64,000 bases of DNA from Acidovorax sp. 106 (GTDB taxonomy: Bacteria > Pseudomonadota > Gammaproteobacteria > Burkholderiales > Burkholderiaceae_C): positions 4,100,501 to 4,164,500 of the forward strand of contig NZ_RCCC01000001.1 in the NCBI RefSeq assembly GCF_003663825.1, written 5' to 3'. Below, one piece after another: positions 17,557 through 27,050 of the stretch. The notes beneath the pieces are model-generated. The model was given only the letters and a program-made list of their open reading frames with translations, was not told the DNA's origin and did no database searches. The translations under genes and the position numbers were made by a program. Every line of letters starts with the position of its first letter. Position 1 is the stretch's first letter.

Positions 17557-17937
17557 TCAGTTGCCTGAGCTGACCGAGACCTGGATCAGCTCTGCCAAGT
17601 CTCGCTCCAGCAGGGCGGGGTCACCCAGCTGCAACTCAATCAGGCGCCGCAGGTGGGTGACGCTGTCTAGGTCAATGCTTCGGCACAGCAGCCCAGCATG
17701 GTTGCCGTCTACATGGGCAATGCCGGCGGTCATGGAGATGTGATCGCCAGTTTCTGCCAGCGGCACCGTGAGCTGGCAAGGCATGCCTGCGGGCACCATG
17801 GCGTTGTCGGGCAGGGTCACCAGCGCGCCTTTGAGCGATAGGTCAAGAACCTGCACGCTGAAGGCTGCGGTGGCGATGGTCAACAGCGCTGGTGCGTCAA
17901 ATTGCACGCGCACGTAGTGGCGGCGTTCGTGGGGCAT
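17557..17937 (-). CDS. PilZ-domain c-di-GMP effector
   Basis: 126 residues. The N-terminal ERRHYVRV segment supplies the arginine-rich c-di-GMP-binding loop (RxxxR), and DLSLKGA matches the (D/N)xSxxG signature. A single-domain PilZ protein of this size works as a c-di-GMP receptor acting on a partner. It fits the c-di-GMP enzymes elsewhere in the window, but no target gene is adjacent. It converges on the acyl-CoA ligase gene. Confidence 0.9.
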   Translation of the reverse strand: MPHERRHYVRVQFDAPALLTIATAAFSVQVLDLSLKGALVTLPDNAMVPAGMPCQLTVPLAETGDHISMTAGIAHVDGNHAGLLCRSIDLDSVTHLRRLIELQLGDPALLERDLAELIQVSVSSGN

Positions 17938-18161
17938 GTGCGGTCTCCTGGGCCGAGGGATCGACTCATCCTAATGCAAAGCGCTACGGTGCTCCAGCAC
18001 TATTCCTAGGGTTTTATTGAACCCGGGCCCACGCACAAAAGTGACCAGCATGCCCAGGCAAAGAACCAAAACCCTGTGGTTACAAAAAAAGCAGGGCATT
18101 TGCCATGCTTTGGCTCATAGCTGGTTACAAACGGGATGAATTGAAATCATTGGAGTGAATT

Positions 18162-18650
18162 ATGGGTTTTTTCAGTCGCACCGGGCCTGTTGTTGGGGCC
18201 TCTATCGCGTTGTTGCTGGCGGCTGGTGGCGCTAGCGCACAAGCCTATGTGAATGCCACGGTGGATGGTCAGATCGTTCCGGGCGTTTATGGCCGAATCC
18301 AGATTGGCAATGCAGCGCCTCCGGCATTGATCTATGCCGAGCCTGTGATCATCCACCGTCCCCAAGTGCCGGTTCAGCGTGCTCCTATTTACATGTACGT
18401 GCCCCCAGGGCACGCCAAGAACTGGGGCAAGCACTGCGCGCGCTACAACGCCTGTGGTCAGCCCGTGTACTTTGTGCAGGAGCCGCCCCGCCGTCAGCCG
18501 CCCCGTGGCCCCCACTATGGTGGCCCATCCCAGGGGGATCGGCATGACCACCATGATGAGCGACCTGGGCGCGGTCGTGGCCACGACCGAGGGGACCATG
18601 ATGACCACCGTGGCCACGGGCGTGGGCATGGCGGGGGGCACAGGGACTGA
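18162..18650 (+). CDS. Secreted protein with His/Arg/Gly/Asp-rich tail
   Basis: 162 residues. A signal peptide (about 1-27, ending ASAQA) precedes a conserved-looking core (YVNATVDGQIVPGVYGRIQIG) with two Cys near residues 92 and 98. The last 45 or so residues are almost entirely His, Asp, Arg and Gly. GGAGTG lies 8 bases before the ATG. I know similar small periplasmic proteins of unknown function in Comamonadaceae. The His/Asp tail could bind metal, but this is a guess. The stop codon lies in the left arm of a large inverted repeat. Confidence 0.7.
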   Translation: MGFFSRTGPVVGASIALLLAAGGASAQAYVNATVDGQIVPGVYGRIQIGNAAPPALIYAEPVIIHRPQVPVQRAPIYMYVPPGHAKNWGKHCARYNACGQPVYFVQEPPRRQPPRGPHYGGPSQGDRHDHHDERPGRGRGHDRGDHDDHRGHGRGHGGGHRD

Positions 18651-18766
18651 GAGCGGCTAACAAAACTAAGCGAAGCGGCCCTTGCTAGGCGTTTCGTCGC
18701 AGGCAGTACAAGCAGTACGACAAGGCGAGACAACGACGCCAGGGGCGTTTAGTTAGCCGCTCTGAG
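18647..18766. repeat. 120-bp inverted-repeat element between convergent genes
   Basis: The 20-bp ends (18647-18666 and 18747-18766) are inverted repeats with 2 mismatches, including an exact 12-bp core AGAGCGGCTAAC. The interior has the short direct repeat GCAGTAC. It fills the gap between two convergent genes and overlaps one stop codon. It resembles a small non-autonomous or REP-like element; it probably also acts as a terminator. Confidence 0.7.
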
Positions 18767-18772
18767 CGAGTC

Positions 18773-19843
18773 TCAGGCGGCAGGTGGGGCTTGCTGGCTT
18801 TCTTCTGAAGACGCCAGCAAGTCCCAGCTAGCCATGAAGAGGGCTGCAATGGTGGGGCCAATGACAAAGCCTGTCAGCCCAAACATGGCCATGCCGCCCA
18901 GTGTGGAGATGAGCACCACGTAGTCGGGCATCTTGGTGTCCTTGCCCACCAAGATGGGCCGCAGGATGTTGTCTACCAGCCCGATGACGCATATGCCGAA
19001 CAGGGTAAGTACAACCCCCTGCCACACGGCACCTGTTGCCAAAAAGTAAATGGCCACAGGTACCCAAATCAGGCCTGCACCCACAGCGGGCAGCAGGGAT
19101 AGGAACGCCATCAGCACGCCCCACAGCACGGGACCTTGAATGCCTAGAAACCAGAAAATCAATCCACCCAATGCGCCTTGTGAGGCGGCCACCACGATGT
19201 TGCCTTTGACGGTGGCGCGAATGACGGTGGTGAATTTGGTGACCAGCTGTTTCTTGTGCTCGTTGTCCAGAGGGGTGGCTTGCCCAATGCGCAGCGCCAG
19301 GCTGCGTCCGTCACGCAGCAGGAAAAACAGCAGGTACAGCATGATGCCGAAGCCCACCAGAAACTCCAGGGTGTTTTGCCCGATGCTCACTGCCTGGGTC
19401 GCAATCAATTGACTGGCCTGTACGGCCACGGAGGATAGCTTCTGCTGTATTTGGGTGATGGTAGTGAGGTTCAGCCGCTCCAGTAGGCCCACGGCCCAAC
19501 TGGGCAAAGCTGCCACGATTTGCTCGAAATATGCGCCGAAATTGAGCTGCCCTGAGCGCAACCTTTCGTAGATGGTGTTGGCCTCTTGGATCAGGGATAC
19601 CGTGATGAGAGACAGGGGCAAAATCACCACCACCAGGCACAGTCCGAGGGTGCACAGCGCCGCCAGGTTTTCACGCTGGGGCATGCGCCTGAGCATTTTG
19701 CGGTGCAGTGGTGCGAACAAAATGGCCAGCACCATGCCCCAGAAGATGGCCCCATGGAATTGCCAGAGGATGGCGCCAAACGCAACGGTGACGAGCGTTA
19801 GCAAAAGCAGAAAGGTTTTTTGCTGGAGCGGGTGTTGGGTCAT
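18773..19843 (-). CDS. AI-2E-family (PerM/TqsA-like) membrane transporter
   Basis: 356 residues with about 7-8 hydrophobic segments, a large soluble stretch at about 90-190, and the C-terminal family pattern (GxxGPVLWGVLMAFLSLLPAVGAG, later DNILRPILVG). The family exports small molecules or ions, and named members include TqsA (autoinducer-2) and PerM; substrate cannot be assigned. The start at 19843 (MTQHPLQQKTF) is preferred to the longer open frame to 20026, whose extension is not membrane-like. Confidence 0.88.
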   Translation of the reverse strand: MTQHPLQQKTFLLLLTLVTVAFGAILWQFHGAIFWGMVLAILFAPLHRKMLRRMPQRENLAALCTLGLCLVVVILPLSLITVSLIQEANTIYERLRSGQLNFGAYFEQIVAALPSWAVGLLERLNLTTITQIQQKLSSVAVQASQLIATQAVSIGQNTLEFLVGFGIMLYLLFFLLRDGRSLALRIGQATPLDNEHKKQLVTKFTTVIRATVKGNIVVAASQGALGGLIFWFLGIQGPVLWGVLMAFLSLLPAVGAGLIWVPVAIYFLATGAVWQGVVLTLFGICVIGLVDNILRPILVGKDTKMPDYVVLISTLGGMAMFGLTGFVIGPTIAALFMASWDLLASSEESQQAPPAA

Positions 19844-19949
19844 AGGGCCTTGGGGGCTGGGTGATCGGATGCACAAGTGCAAGACCCGCAATGTACGACA
19901 CCGTTGCCTGTGAATTGGCTGGCGCGCCGCGGCGCCTTTGGGCTTGATC

Positions 19950-19978
19950 TTGGTTAATGCCCTGTTCGGTGGCACAAT
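19950..19978 (+). promoter_or_regulatory. Candidate sucA promoter
   Basis: TTGGTT (19950-19955), 17-bp spacer, CACAAT (19973-19978). Transcription would start about 115 bp before sucA. Confidence 0.45.
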
Positions 19979-20099
19979 GGCGCCCGCAACCCTAGGCCCT
20001 TCCCCAGCCACAGTCGCATCCGCCAATCGGTTCAGCCGTGTCGCGGAAGGTTTCTTAACCAGCTAATGCTTTCTCAAGGAAAGCGGAGGTCAGCGGAAT

Positions 20100-22976
20100 A
20101 TGAGCGATACGACATCCGTCTATCAAGCCTACCAAGGCAACACCTACCTCTTCGGCGGCAATGCGCCCTATGTCGAAGAGATGTATGAAAACTACCTTGC
20201 CAACCCTGGCAGCGTGCCTGACAACTGGCGCGAGTATTTTGATGCGCTGCAGCATGTCCCCGCTGTAGACGGTAGCAATGCCAAGGACGTTCCGCACCTG
20301 CCTGTGGTCAATGCCTTTGCCGAGCGCGCCAAGGCCGGTGGCACCAAAGTGGTGGTTGCCAGCGCTGACGCCGAAATGGGCCGCAAGCGCACTTCTGTTC
20401 AACAGCTGATTGCCGCATACCGCAACGTTGGCCAGCGCTGGGCCGACCTGGACCCCCTCAAGCGCACTGAGCGCCCACAGATTCCTGAGCTGGAGCCGTC
20501 GTTCTACGGCTTCACCGACGCCGACCAAGAAACCGTGTTTGACACCAGCAACACGTTCTTCGGCAAAGACAAAATGTCCCTGCGCGAGCTGCTCAATGCA
20601 CTGCGCGAAACGTACTGCGGGACGCTGGGCTCCGAGTACATGTACACATCGGACCAGAACCAGAAGCGCTGGTGGCAGCAAAAGCTGGAAAGCATTCGCA
20701 GCAAACCTAACTTCACGGCCGACAAGAAGCGCCAGATCCTGGATCGCCTGACTGCTGCCGAAGGCCTGGAACGTTTCCTCCACACCAAGTATGTGGGCCA
20801 AAAGCGCTTCTCGCTGGAAGGTGGTGAGAGCTTCATCGCCTCCATGGACGAACTGATCCAGTCCGCTGGCGCCAAGGGCGTGCAGGAAATTGTGATCGGT
20901 ATGGCCCACCGTGGTCGTCTGAACGTGCTGGTGAACTCGCTGGGCAAAATGCCCAAGGACTTGTTTGCCGAGTTCGACCACACAGCGCCCGAAGAATTGC
21001 CTGCTGGTGACGTGAAGTATCACCAGGGTTTCAGCTCTGATGTGTCCACCGTAGGTGGTCCGGTGCACTTGTCGCTCGCGTTCAACCCCTCCCACCTGGA
21101 AATCGTGAACCCTGTGGTGGAAGGCTCGGTGCGCGCTCGCATGGACCGCCGTGGCGACCCCAAGGGCAGCCAAGTGCTGCCCGTGCTGGTGCACGGCGAC
21201 TCCGCCTTCGGCGGCCAAGGTGTGAACCAGGAAACCCTGGCGCTGGCACAGACCCGTGGGTACACCACCGGCGGCACGGTGCACATCATCATCAACAACC
21301 AGATCGGTTTCACGACGTCCGACCCGCGCGACATGCGCTCGACCGTGTATTGCACCGACATCGTCAAGATGGTTGAGGCCCCGGTTCTGCACGTCAATGG
21401 CGATGATCCAGAAGCCGTGGTGCTGGCCACGCAGCTGGCGCTGGAGTTCCGCATGGAGTTCCGCCAGGATGTGGTGGTGGACATCACCTGCTTCCGCAAA
21501 CTGGGCCACAACGAGCAGGACACGCCTGCACTGACCCAGCCGCTGATGTACAAGAAGATTGCCCAGCACCCCGGCACGCGCAAGCTGTATGCCGACAAGC
21601 TGGCTGCCCAAGGCCTGGGCGCCACGCTGGGCGACGACATGGTCAAGGCCTACCGCGCCGCCATGGACGCTGGCAAGCACACGGTGGACCCTGTGCTGAC
21701 CAACTTCAAGAGCAAGTACGCCGTGGATTGGTCCCCCTTCTTGGGCAAGAAGTGGACCGACGCTGGCGACACCGCCATCCCTCTGACGGAGTGGAAGCGT
21801 CTGGCCGAGAAGCTGACGACCATTCCCGCCACAGTGACCCCCCACCAGTTGGTGAAGAAGGTGTATGACGACCGCGCAGCCATGGGCCGGGGCGACGTCA
21901 ATGTGGACTGGGGCATGGGTGAAACCATGGCCTTTGCTTCGCTCGTGGCCAGCGGCTATCCCGTGCGTCTGTCGGGTGAGGATTCGGGCCGTGGCACGTT
22001 CACGCACCGCCACGCAGTGATTCACGACCAGAACCGCGAAAAGTGGGACACCGGCACCTACGTGCCCTTGCAAAACGTGGCGGAGAACCAGGCTCCGTTT
22101 ATCGTGATCGACTCGATCCTGTCCGAAGAAGCCGTGCTGGGCTTTGAGTATGGCTATGCCGGCTCTGACCCCAGTAGTTTGGTGATTTGGGAAGCGCAGT
22201 TTGGCGACTTTGCCAACGGCGCGCAGGTGGTGATCGACCAGTTCATCGCGTCGGGCGAAGTCAAGTGGGGCCGCGCCAATGGCCTTACCATGATGCTGCC
22301 CCACGGTTATGAAGGCCAGGGTCCAGAGCACAGCTCTGCGCGCCTGGAGCGCTTCATGCAGTTGGCTGCTGATGCCAATATGCAGATCGTGCAGCCCACC
22401 ACGGCCAGCCAGATCTTCCACGTGCTGCGCCGCCAGATGGTGCGTGACCTGCGCAAGCCGCTGATCATCTTCACGCCCAAGTCGCTGCTGCGCAACAAGG
22501 ATGCGACTTCGCCGCTGTCCGAGTTCACCAAGGGCAGTTTCCAAACGGTGATTCCTGAACAGGACGACGCGATCGAGAAGAAGGCCGCCAAGGTCAAGCG
22601 CGTGATCGCTTGCTCGGGCAAGGTGTACTACGACCTCGTCAAGAAGCGTACCGAGAAGGACGCTGACGACGTGGCCATCATCCGCGTTGAGCAGCTGTAC
22701 CCCTTCCCGCACAAAGCTTTTGCCGCCGAGCTGAAGAAGTACCCCAACGCGACCGACATCGTCTGGTGCCAGGACGAGCCGCAGAACCAGGGTGCCTGGT
22801 TCTTCATCCAGCACAACATCCACGAGAACATGCTCGAAGGCCAAAAGCTGGGTTACTCCGGCCGTGCTGCTTCGGCATCGCCTGCCGTGGGTTATTCGCA
22901 CCTGCACCAAGAGCAGCAAAAGGCTCTGGTGGACGGCGCGTTTGCCAAGCTCAAGGGTTTTGTACTGACCAAGTAA
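20100..22976 (+). CDS. sucA: 2-oxoglutarate dehydrogenase E1 component
   Basis: 958 residues, the full length expected for OdhA/SucA. The N-terminus ([18 protein letters not shown]) is the short E1o docking segment. The core has [13 protein letters not shown], the thiamine-diphosphate region, and [16 protein letters not shown]. The enzyme decarboxylates 2-oxoglutarate with thiamine diphosphate and passes the succinyl group to E2, in the TCA cycle. CGGAGG lies about 13 bases before the ATG. It is the first gene of sucA-sucB-lpdA. Confidence 0.98.
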   Translation: MSDTTSVYQAYQGNTYLFGGNAPYVEEMYENYLANPGSVPDNWREYFDALQHVPAVDGSNAKDVPHLPVVNAFAERAKAGGTKVVVASADAEMGRKRTSVQQLIAAYRNVGQRWADLDPLKRTERPQIPELEPSFYGFTDADQETVFDTSNTFFGKDKMSLRELLNALRETYCGTLGSEYMYTSDQNQKRWWQQKLESIRSKPNFTADKKRQILDRLTAAEGLERFLHTKYVGQKRFSLEGGESFIASMDELIQSAGAKGVQEIVIGMAHRGRLNVLVNSLGKMPKDLFAEFDHTAPEELPAGDVKYHQGFSSDVSTVGGPVHLSLAFNPSHLEIVNPVVEGSVRARMDRRGDPKGSQVLPVLVHGDSAFGGQGVNQETLALAQTRGYTTGGTVHIIINNQIGFTTSDPRDMRSTVYCTDIVKMVEAPVLHVNGDDPEAVVLATQLALEFRMEFRQDVVVDITCFRKLGHNEQDTPALTQPLMYKKIAQHPGTRKLYADKLAAQGLGATLGDDMVKAYRAAMDAGKHTVDPVLTNFKSKYAVDWSPFLGKKWTDAGDTAIPLTEWKRLAEKLTTIPATVTPHQLVKKVYDDRAAMGRGDVNVDWGMGETMAFASLVASGYPVRLSGEDSGRGTFTHRHAVIHDQNREKWDTGTYVPLQNVAENQAPFIVIDSILSEEAVLGFEYGYAGSDPSSLVIWEAQFGDFANGAQVVIDQFIASGEVKWGRANGLTMMLPHGYEGQGPEHSSARLERFMQLAADANMQIVQPTTASQIFHVLRRQMVRDLRKPLIIFTPKSLLRNKDATSPLSEFTKGSFQTVIPEQDDAIEKKAAKVKRVIACSGKVYYDLVKKRTEKDADDVAIIRVEQLYPFPHKAFAAELKKYPNATDIVWCQDEPQNQGAWFFIQHNIHENMLEGQKLGYSGRAASASPAVGYSHLHQEQQKALVDGAFAKLKGFVLTK

Positions 22977-23037
22977 GGCCAGCCAGCCCATTTCTAAAAA
23001 ACTGTCAGAACAAAACCCCATTCCCGAAAGAATTGAT

Positions 23038-24303
23038 ATGGCTATCGTAGAAGTCAAAGTTCCCCAGCTGTCCGAATCCGTGGCGGAAGCCACCATGCTG
23101 ACGTGGAAGAAAAAAGCAGGCGAGGCCGTTGTTGCCGATGAAATCCTGATCGAAATCGAAACCGACAAGGTGGTGTTGGAAGTGCCTGCGCCGTCGTCTG
23201 GCGTGCTGTCTGAGATTGTTCAAGGCGACGGTGCTACCGTCGTGGCTGAGCAGTTGATCGCCCGCATCGATACCGAAGGCAAGGTTGGTGCTGCTGCTCC
23301 GGCAGCTGCAGCCCCAGCGGCACCCGCTGCTGCACCTGTGGCCGCCGCCGCTGCAGTCACCGGTGGTTCCAAGGCCGATGTGGCCATGCCTGCAGCAGCC
23401 AAGCTGCTGGCCGACAATAATCTGTCGGTCGGCGATGTGGCTGGTTCTGGCAAGGACGGCCGCGTGACCAAGGGCGACGTGCTGGCCGCAGTGGCCGGTG
23501 GTGCCAAGCCCGCTGCAGTGGCTGCACCCAGCGCCATTCCAACCGGTGTGCCCACCAAGGTGTTGCCCCAGGTGGCCGCTCCTGCGCCCGCTAACCTGGG
23601 CGACCGCCCAGAGCAGCGCGTGCCCATGAGCCGCCTGCGTGCCCGCGTGGCCGAGCGCCTGCTGCAGTCGCAATCGACCAACGCCATCCTGACCACGTTC
23701 AACGAAGTGAACATGGCCCCCGTGATGGACATGCGCAAGAAGTTCCAGGACGCGTTCACCAAGGAACACGGCGTGAAGATCGGCTTCATGTCCTTCTTCG
23801 TGAAGGCGGCTGTGCATGCCCTCAAGAAGTACCCGGTGCTGAACGCCTCGGTCGATGGCAACGACATCGTCTACCACGGCTACTTCGACATCGGTATCGC
23901 TGTGGGTTCGCCCCGTGGTTTGGTGGTGCCTATCCTGCGCAATGCCGACCAGATGAGCTTTGCTGACATCGAGAAGAAGATCGCTGAATTTGGCCAAAAG
24001 GCCAAGGACGGCAAGCTGGGCATTGAAGAAATGACCGGCGGCACGTTCTCCATCTCCAATGGCGGCACGTTCGGCTCCATGCTGTCCACCCCCATCATCA
24101 ACCCGCCTCAATCGGCCATCCTGGGCGTGCACGCCACCAAGGACCGCGCCGTGGTTGAAAACGGCCAGATCGTGATCCGCCCAATGAACTACCTGGCGAT
24201 GTCTTATGACCACCGCATCATCGACGGCCGTGAAGCTGTGCTGGGCCTGGTTGCCATGAAGGAAGCGCTGGAAGATCCATCGCGTCTGCTGTTCGACATC
24301 TGA
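23038..24303 (+). CDS. sucB: 2-oxoglutarate dehydrogenase E2 (dihydrolipoyl succinyltransferase)
   Basis: 421 residues. A lipoyl domain (1-75) has the lipoylated lysine K44 in ETDKVVLE. An Ala/Pro linker follows, then a peripheral subunit-binding domain (about 118-153), a second linker, and the catalytic domain with SYDHRIIDG (H392, D396). The core transfers succinyl groups to CoA. It lies 61 bp after sucA and is clearly in the same operon. Confidence 0.98.
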   Translation: MAIVEVKVPQLSESVAEATMLTWKKKAGEAVVADEILIEIETDKVVLEVPAPSSGVLSEIVQGDGATVVAEQLIARIDTEGKVGAAAPAAAAPAAPAAAPVAAAAAVTGGSKADVAMPAAAKLLADNNLSVGDVAGSGKDGRVTKGDVLAAVAGGAKPAAVAAPSAIPTGVPTKVLPQVAAPAPANLGDRPEQRVPMSRLRARVAERLLQSQSTNAILTTFNEVNMAPVMDMRKKFQDAFTKEHGVKIGFMSFFVKAAVHALKKYPVLNASVDGNDIVYHGYFDIGIAVGSPRGLVVPILRNADQMSFADIEKKIAEFGQKAKDGKLGIEEMTGGTFSISNGGTFGSMLSTPIINPPQSAILGVHATKDRAVVENGQIVIRPMNYLAMSYDHRIIDGREAVLGLVAMKEALEDPSRLLFDI

Positions 24304-24320
24304 TCGAGCCCTGAGACTTG

Positions 24321-24379
24321 AAACCCACCTGTGAAGCATGGGCGCAAGCACTGCGCGGCGCTCTCGTCGGTGGGTTTTT
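24321..24379 (+). terminator. Terminator-like hairpin between sucB and lpdA
   Basis: AAACCCACC (24321-24329) and GGTGGGTTT (24369-24377) form an exact 9-bp stem ending in five Ts. The 39-nt interior can form smaller GC-rich hairpins. It lies within the operon, so it probably lowers rather than abolishes lpdA transcription. Confidence 0.65.
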
Positions 24380-24405
24380 CTTCAACTGAATCAAAGAGAT
24401 TTCCT

Positions 24406-25833
24406 ATGAGCAAGCAATTTGATGTGATCGTGATTGGTGGCGGCCCCGGCGGCTACATCGCTGCCATCCGCGCCGCCCAGTTGGGCAAGAACGTGGCGTG
24501 TATCGACGAGTGGAAGAATGAAAAGGGCGGCCCTGCGCCCGGTGGCACCTGCACCAACGTGGGCTGCATCCCCTCCAAGGCGCTGCTGCAGTCGTCCGAG
24601 CACTTCGAGCATGCCAACAAGCACTTTGCCGACCATGGCATCACTGCCACCGATGTGAAGATCGATGTGACCAAGATGATTGGCCGCAAGGATTCCGTGG
24701 TGAAGCAGAACAACGACGGCATCCTGTACCTGTTCAAGAAGAACAAGGTCAGCTTCTTCCATGGCCGTGGTTCGTTTGTCAAAGCCGTTGAAGGCGGCTA
24801 CGAGATCAAGGTGGCAGGCGCTGCTGAAGAAACCTTGGTGGGCCAGCAAATCATCATCGCCACCGGCTCCAATGCCCGCGCCTTGCCCGGTACGCCTTTT
24901 GATGAAGAGCTGGTGCTGTCCAACGACGGAGCGCTGCGCATTGGCGCCACGCCTAAAAAGTTGGCGCTGATTGGCTCGGGCGTGATTGGCCTGGAAATGG
25001 GTTCGGTGTGGCGCCGCCTGGGTGCTGACGTGACCATTCTGGAAGGCCTGCCTACCTTCCTGGGCGCGGTGGACGAGCAGATCGCCAAGGAAGCAAAGAA
25101 GGCGTTCGACAAACAAGGCCTGAAGATCGAACTCGGCGTGAAGGTCGGCGAGATCAAGACCGGCAAGAAGGGCGTGAGCATCGCCTACACCAATGCAAAG
25201 GGCGAAGCCCAGACGCTGGACGCCGACAAGCTGATCGTCTCCATTGGCCGCGTGCCCAACACCATTGGCCTGAACACCGAAGCCGTGGGCCTGGCCCTGG
25301 ACGAGCGCGGCGCCATTGTGGTGGACGGCGACTGCAAGACCAACCTGCCTGGCGTGTGGGCTGTGGGTGATGTGGTGCGCGGCCCGATGCTGGCGCACAA
25401 GGCCGAAGAAGAGGGCGTTGCCGTGGCCGAGCGCATTGCGGGCCAGCACGGTCACGTCAACTTCAATACCATCCCCTGGGTCATCTACACCAGCCCCGAG
25501 ATCGCGTGGGTGGGCCGCACCGAGCAGCAGCTCAAGGCCGATGGCGTGAAATACAAGGCCGGTACGTTCCCCTTCCTGGCCAACGGCCGCGCCCGCGCGT
25601 TGGGCGATACCACGGGCATGGTCAAGTTCCTGGCCGATGCAGCCACGGATGAAATCCTGGGCGTGCACATCGTGGGCCCGATGGCCTCCGAACTGATCTC
25701 TGAAGCCGTGGTGGCTATGGAGTTCAAGGCCAGCGCCGAAGACATCGCGCGCATTTGCCACGCCCACCCCTCCTTGAGCGAAGCCACCAAGGAAGCGGCC
25801 CTGGCGGTGGACAAGCGCACGCTGAACTTCTGA
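24406..25833 (+). CDS. lpdA: Dihydrolipoyl dehydrogenase (E3)
   Basis: 475 residues. FAD-binding GGGPGGYIAA near 11-20, redox pair CTNVGC (C49, C54), a central NAD-binding GSGVIGLEMG, and the C-terminal HAHPSLSE with the catalytic His-Glu pair (H454, E459). It reoxidises the lipoyl group of E2 with NAD. The start at 24406 has AAAGAG about 8 bases upstream and matches the family; the in-frame ATG at 24331 falls inside the preceding hairpin. It is the third gene of the 2-oxoglutarate dehydrogenase operon. Confidence 0.98.
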   Translation: MSKQFDVIVIGGGPGGYIAAIRAAQLGKNVACIDEWKNEKGGPAPGGTCTNVGCIPSKALLQSSEHFEHANKHFADHGITATDVKIDVTKMIGRKDSVVKQNNDGILYLFKKNKVSFFHGRGSFVKAVEGGYEIKVAGAAEETLVGQQIIIATGSNARALPGTPFDEELVLSNDGALRIGATPKKLALIGSGVIGLEMGSVWRRLGADVTILEGLPTFLGAVDEQIAKEAKKAFDKQGLKIELGVKVGEIKTGKKGVSIAYTNAKGEAQTLDADKLIVSIGRVPNTIGLNTEAVGLALDERGAIVVDGDCKTNLPGVWAVGDVVRGPMLAHKAEEEGVAVAERIAGQHGHVNFNTIPWVIYTSPEIAWVGRTEQQLKADGVKYKAGTFPFLANGRARALGDTTGMVKFLADAATDEILGVHIVGPMASELISEAVVAMEFKASAEDIARICHAHPSLSEATKEAALAVDKRTLNF

Positions 25834-25847
25834 TTCCAGAGTTTCAG

Positions 25848-25904
25848 TCAAAATGGCCTCTGGCGCTCTATACATAAGCGCTAGCAGCTATTGATTTAAT
25901 AGCT
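25848..25904 (+). repeat. Two-hairpin interspersed repeat, copy C
   Basis: TCAAAATGGCC, then GCGCT...AGCGC, then the exact AGCTATT-GATTT-AATAGCT hairpin. It follows lpdA and runs into the terminator. Confidence 0.75.
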
Positions 25905-25938
25905 AACCCTCGCGCCATCGCGGGGGTTAGCCTTTTCT
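25902..25938 (+). terminator. Terminator of the suc-lpd operon
   Basis: Thirteen-base arms GCTAACCCTCGCG (25902-25914) and CGCGGGGGTTAGC (25919-25931), with one wobble pair and loop CCAT, are followed by CTTTTCT. Confidence 0.85.
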
Positions 25939-25952
25939 GAGGCATCAACACC

Positions 25953-27050
25953 GTGAGTGTCAAACAGGCGTACCTGGCCGAGCTGGCCGCCAAAGGCTTT
26001 CAAAGTGACCCGGCGCAATTGCGTGCGGTCGATGCTTTGCAGCGCTGTGCTGACGATTGGAGCGCCTACAAAGCCAAGCGCTCCAATGCGTTCAAAAAGC
26101 TGGTGAACCGACCGGACATTCCCAAGGGCGTGTACATGTACGGCGGCGTGGGGCGGGGCAAGAGCTTTTTGATGGACTGCTTCTTCAATGCCGTACCGCT
26201 CAAGCGCAAGGTGCGCCTGCACTTCCATGAGTTCATGCGTGAAGTGCACCGTGAGCTGGCGGTGCTGCAAGGCACCGTGAACCCGCTGGATGTGTTGGGT
26301 GAGCGCATTTCCAAGCGCTACAAACTGATCTGTTTTGACGAGTTCCATGTGGCCGACATCACGGATGCCATGATCCTGCACCGCCTGTTGGCGGCGCTGT
26401 TTGAGAACGGCGTGGGGTTTGTGACCACCTCGAACTTTGAGCCCAATGGTCTTTACCCAGACGGCTTGCACCGTGACCGCATCCTTCCGGCGATTGCGTT
26501 GCTCAATGAGCGCATGCAGGTGATCAACGTGGACAACGGCACCGACTACCGGCGCCGTACGCTGGAGCACGTGAAGCTGTACCACACGCCCTTGGGCCCT
26601 GAGGCCGATGCAGCGATGGATGACGCCTTCAATCAGCTGGCCGAAGTACACGACGAAGACCCGGTGTTGCACATCGAAGCCCGCGAGATTCGCGCCCGAC
26701 GCAAAGCGGGTGGGGTGGTCTGGTTTGACTTCAGCACGTTGTGTGGTGGGCCGCGTTCACAGAACGACTACCTTGAGATTGCCACGCAGTTCCACACGGT
26801 GTTGTTGTCGGGTGTGCCCTACATGCCGGTGAACATGGCATCGCCCGCGCGGCGCTTTACCTGGCTGGTGGATGTGCTGTACGACCGGCGGGTGAAGCTT
26901 ATTCTGTCAGCCGCCGTGGCCCCTGAGCAGCTTTACACCGAGGGCCCTTTGGCCCATGAATTTCCGCGCACAGTGTCGCGGCTCAACGAAATGCAGTCCA
27001 AAGAATTTTTGGATTTGGAGCGGCGTTTGGTGGATACGGGGCTGACATGA
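25953..27050 (+). CDS. zapE: Cell-division AFG1-type ATPase ZapE
   Basis: 365 residues. P-loop GGVGRGKS (64-71) and Walker B LICFDEFHV (D129, E130), with the LHFHEFM and TTSNFEP segments typical of the AFG1/ZapE family. In E. coli, ZapE acts at the Z-ring under stress; mitochondrial AFG1 works with proteases. The start codon is GTG at 25953. It follows the suc-lpd terminator by a few bases, so it needs its own promoter or read-through. Its stop overlaps the next ATG by 4 bp. Confidence 0.93.
   Translation: MSVKQAYLAELAAKGFQSDPAQLRAVDALQRCADDWSAYKAKRSNAFKKLVNRPDIPKGVYMYGGVGRGKSFLMDCFFNAVPLKRKVRLHFHEFMREVHRELAVLQGTVNPLDVLGERISKRYKLICFDEFHVADITDAMILHRLLAALFENGVGFVTTSNFEPNGLYPDGLHRDRILPAIALLNERMQVINVDNGTDYRRRTLEHVKLYHTPLGPEADAAMDDAFNQLAEVHDEDPVLHIEAREIRARRKAGGVVWFDFSTLCGGPRSQNDYLEIATQFHTVLLSGVPYMPVNMASPARRFTWLVDVLYDRRVKLILSAAVAPEQLYTEGPLAHEFPRTVSRLNEMQSKEFLDLERRLVDTGLT

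Noticed and set aside
20055..23168. Very long open frame (1037 codons) antisense to sucA
   Set aside because: It mirrors the codon pattern of a confidently assigned gene in GC-rich DNA, has no recognisable domain, is rich in His, Gln and Val as such shadow frames are, and crosses the sucA-sucB boundary.
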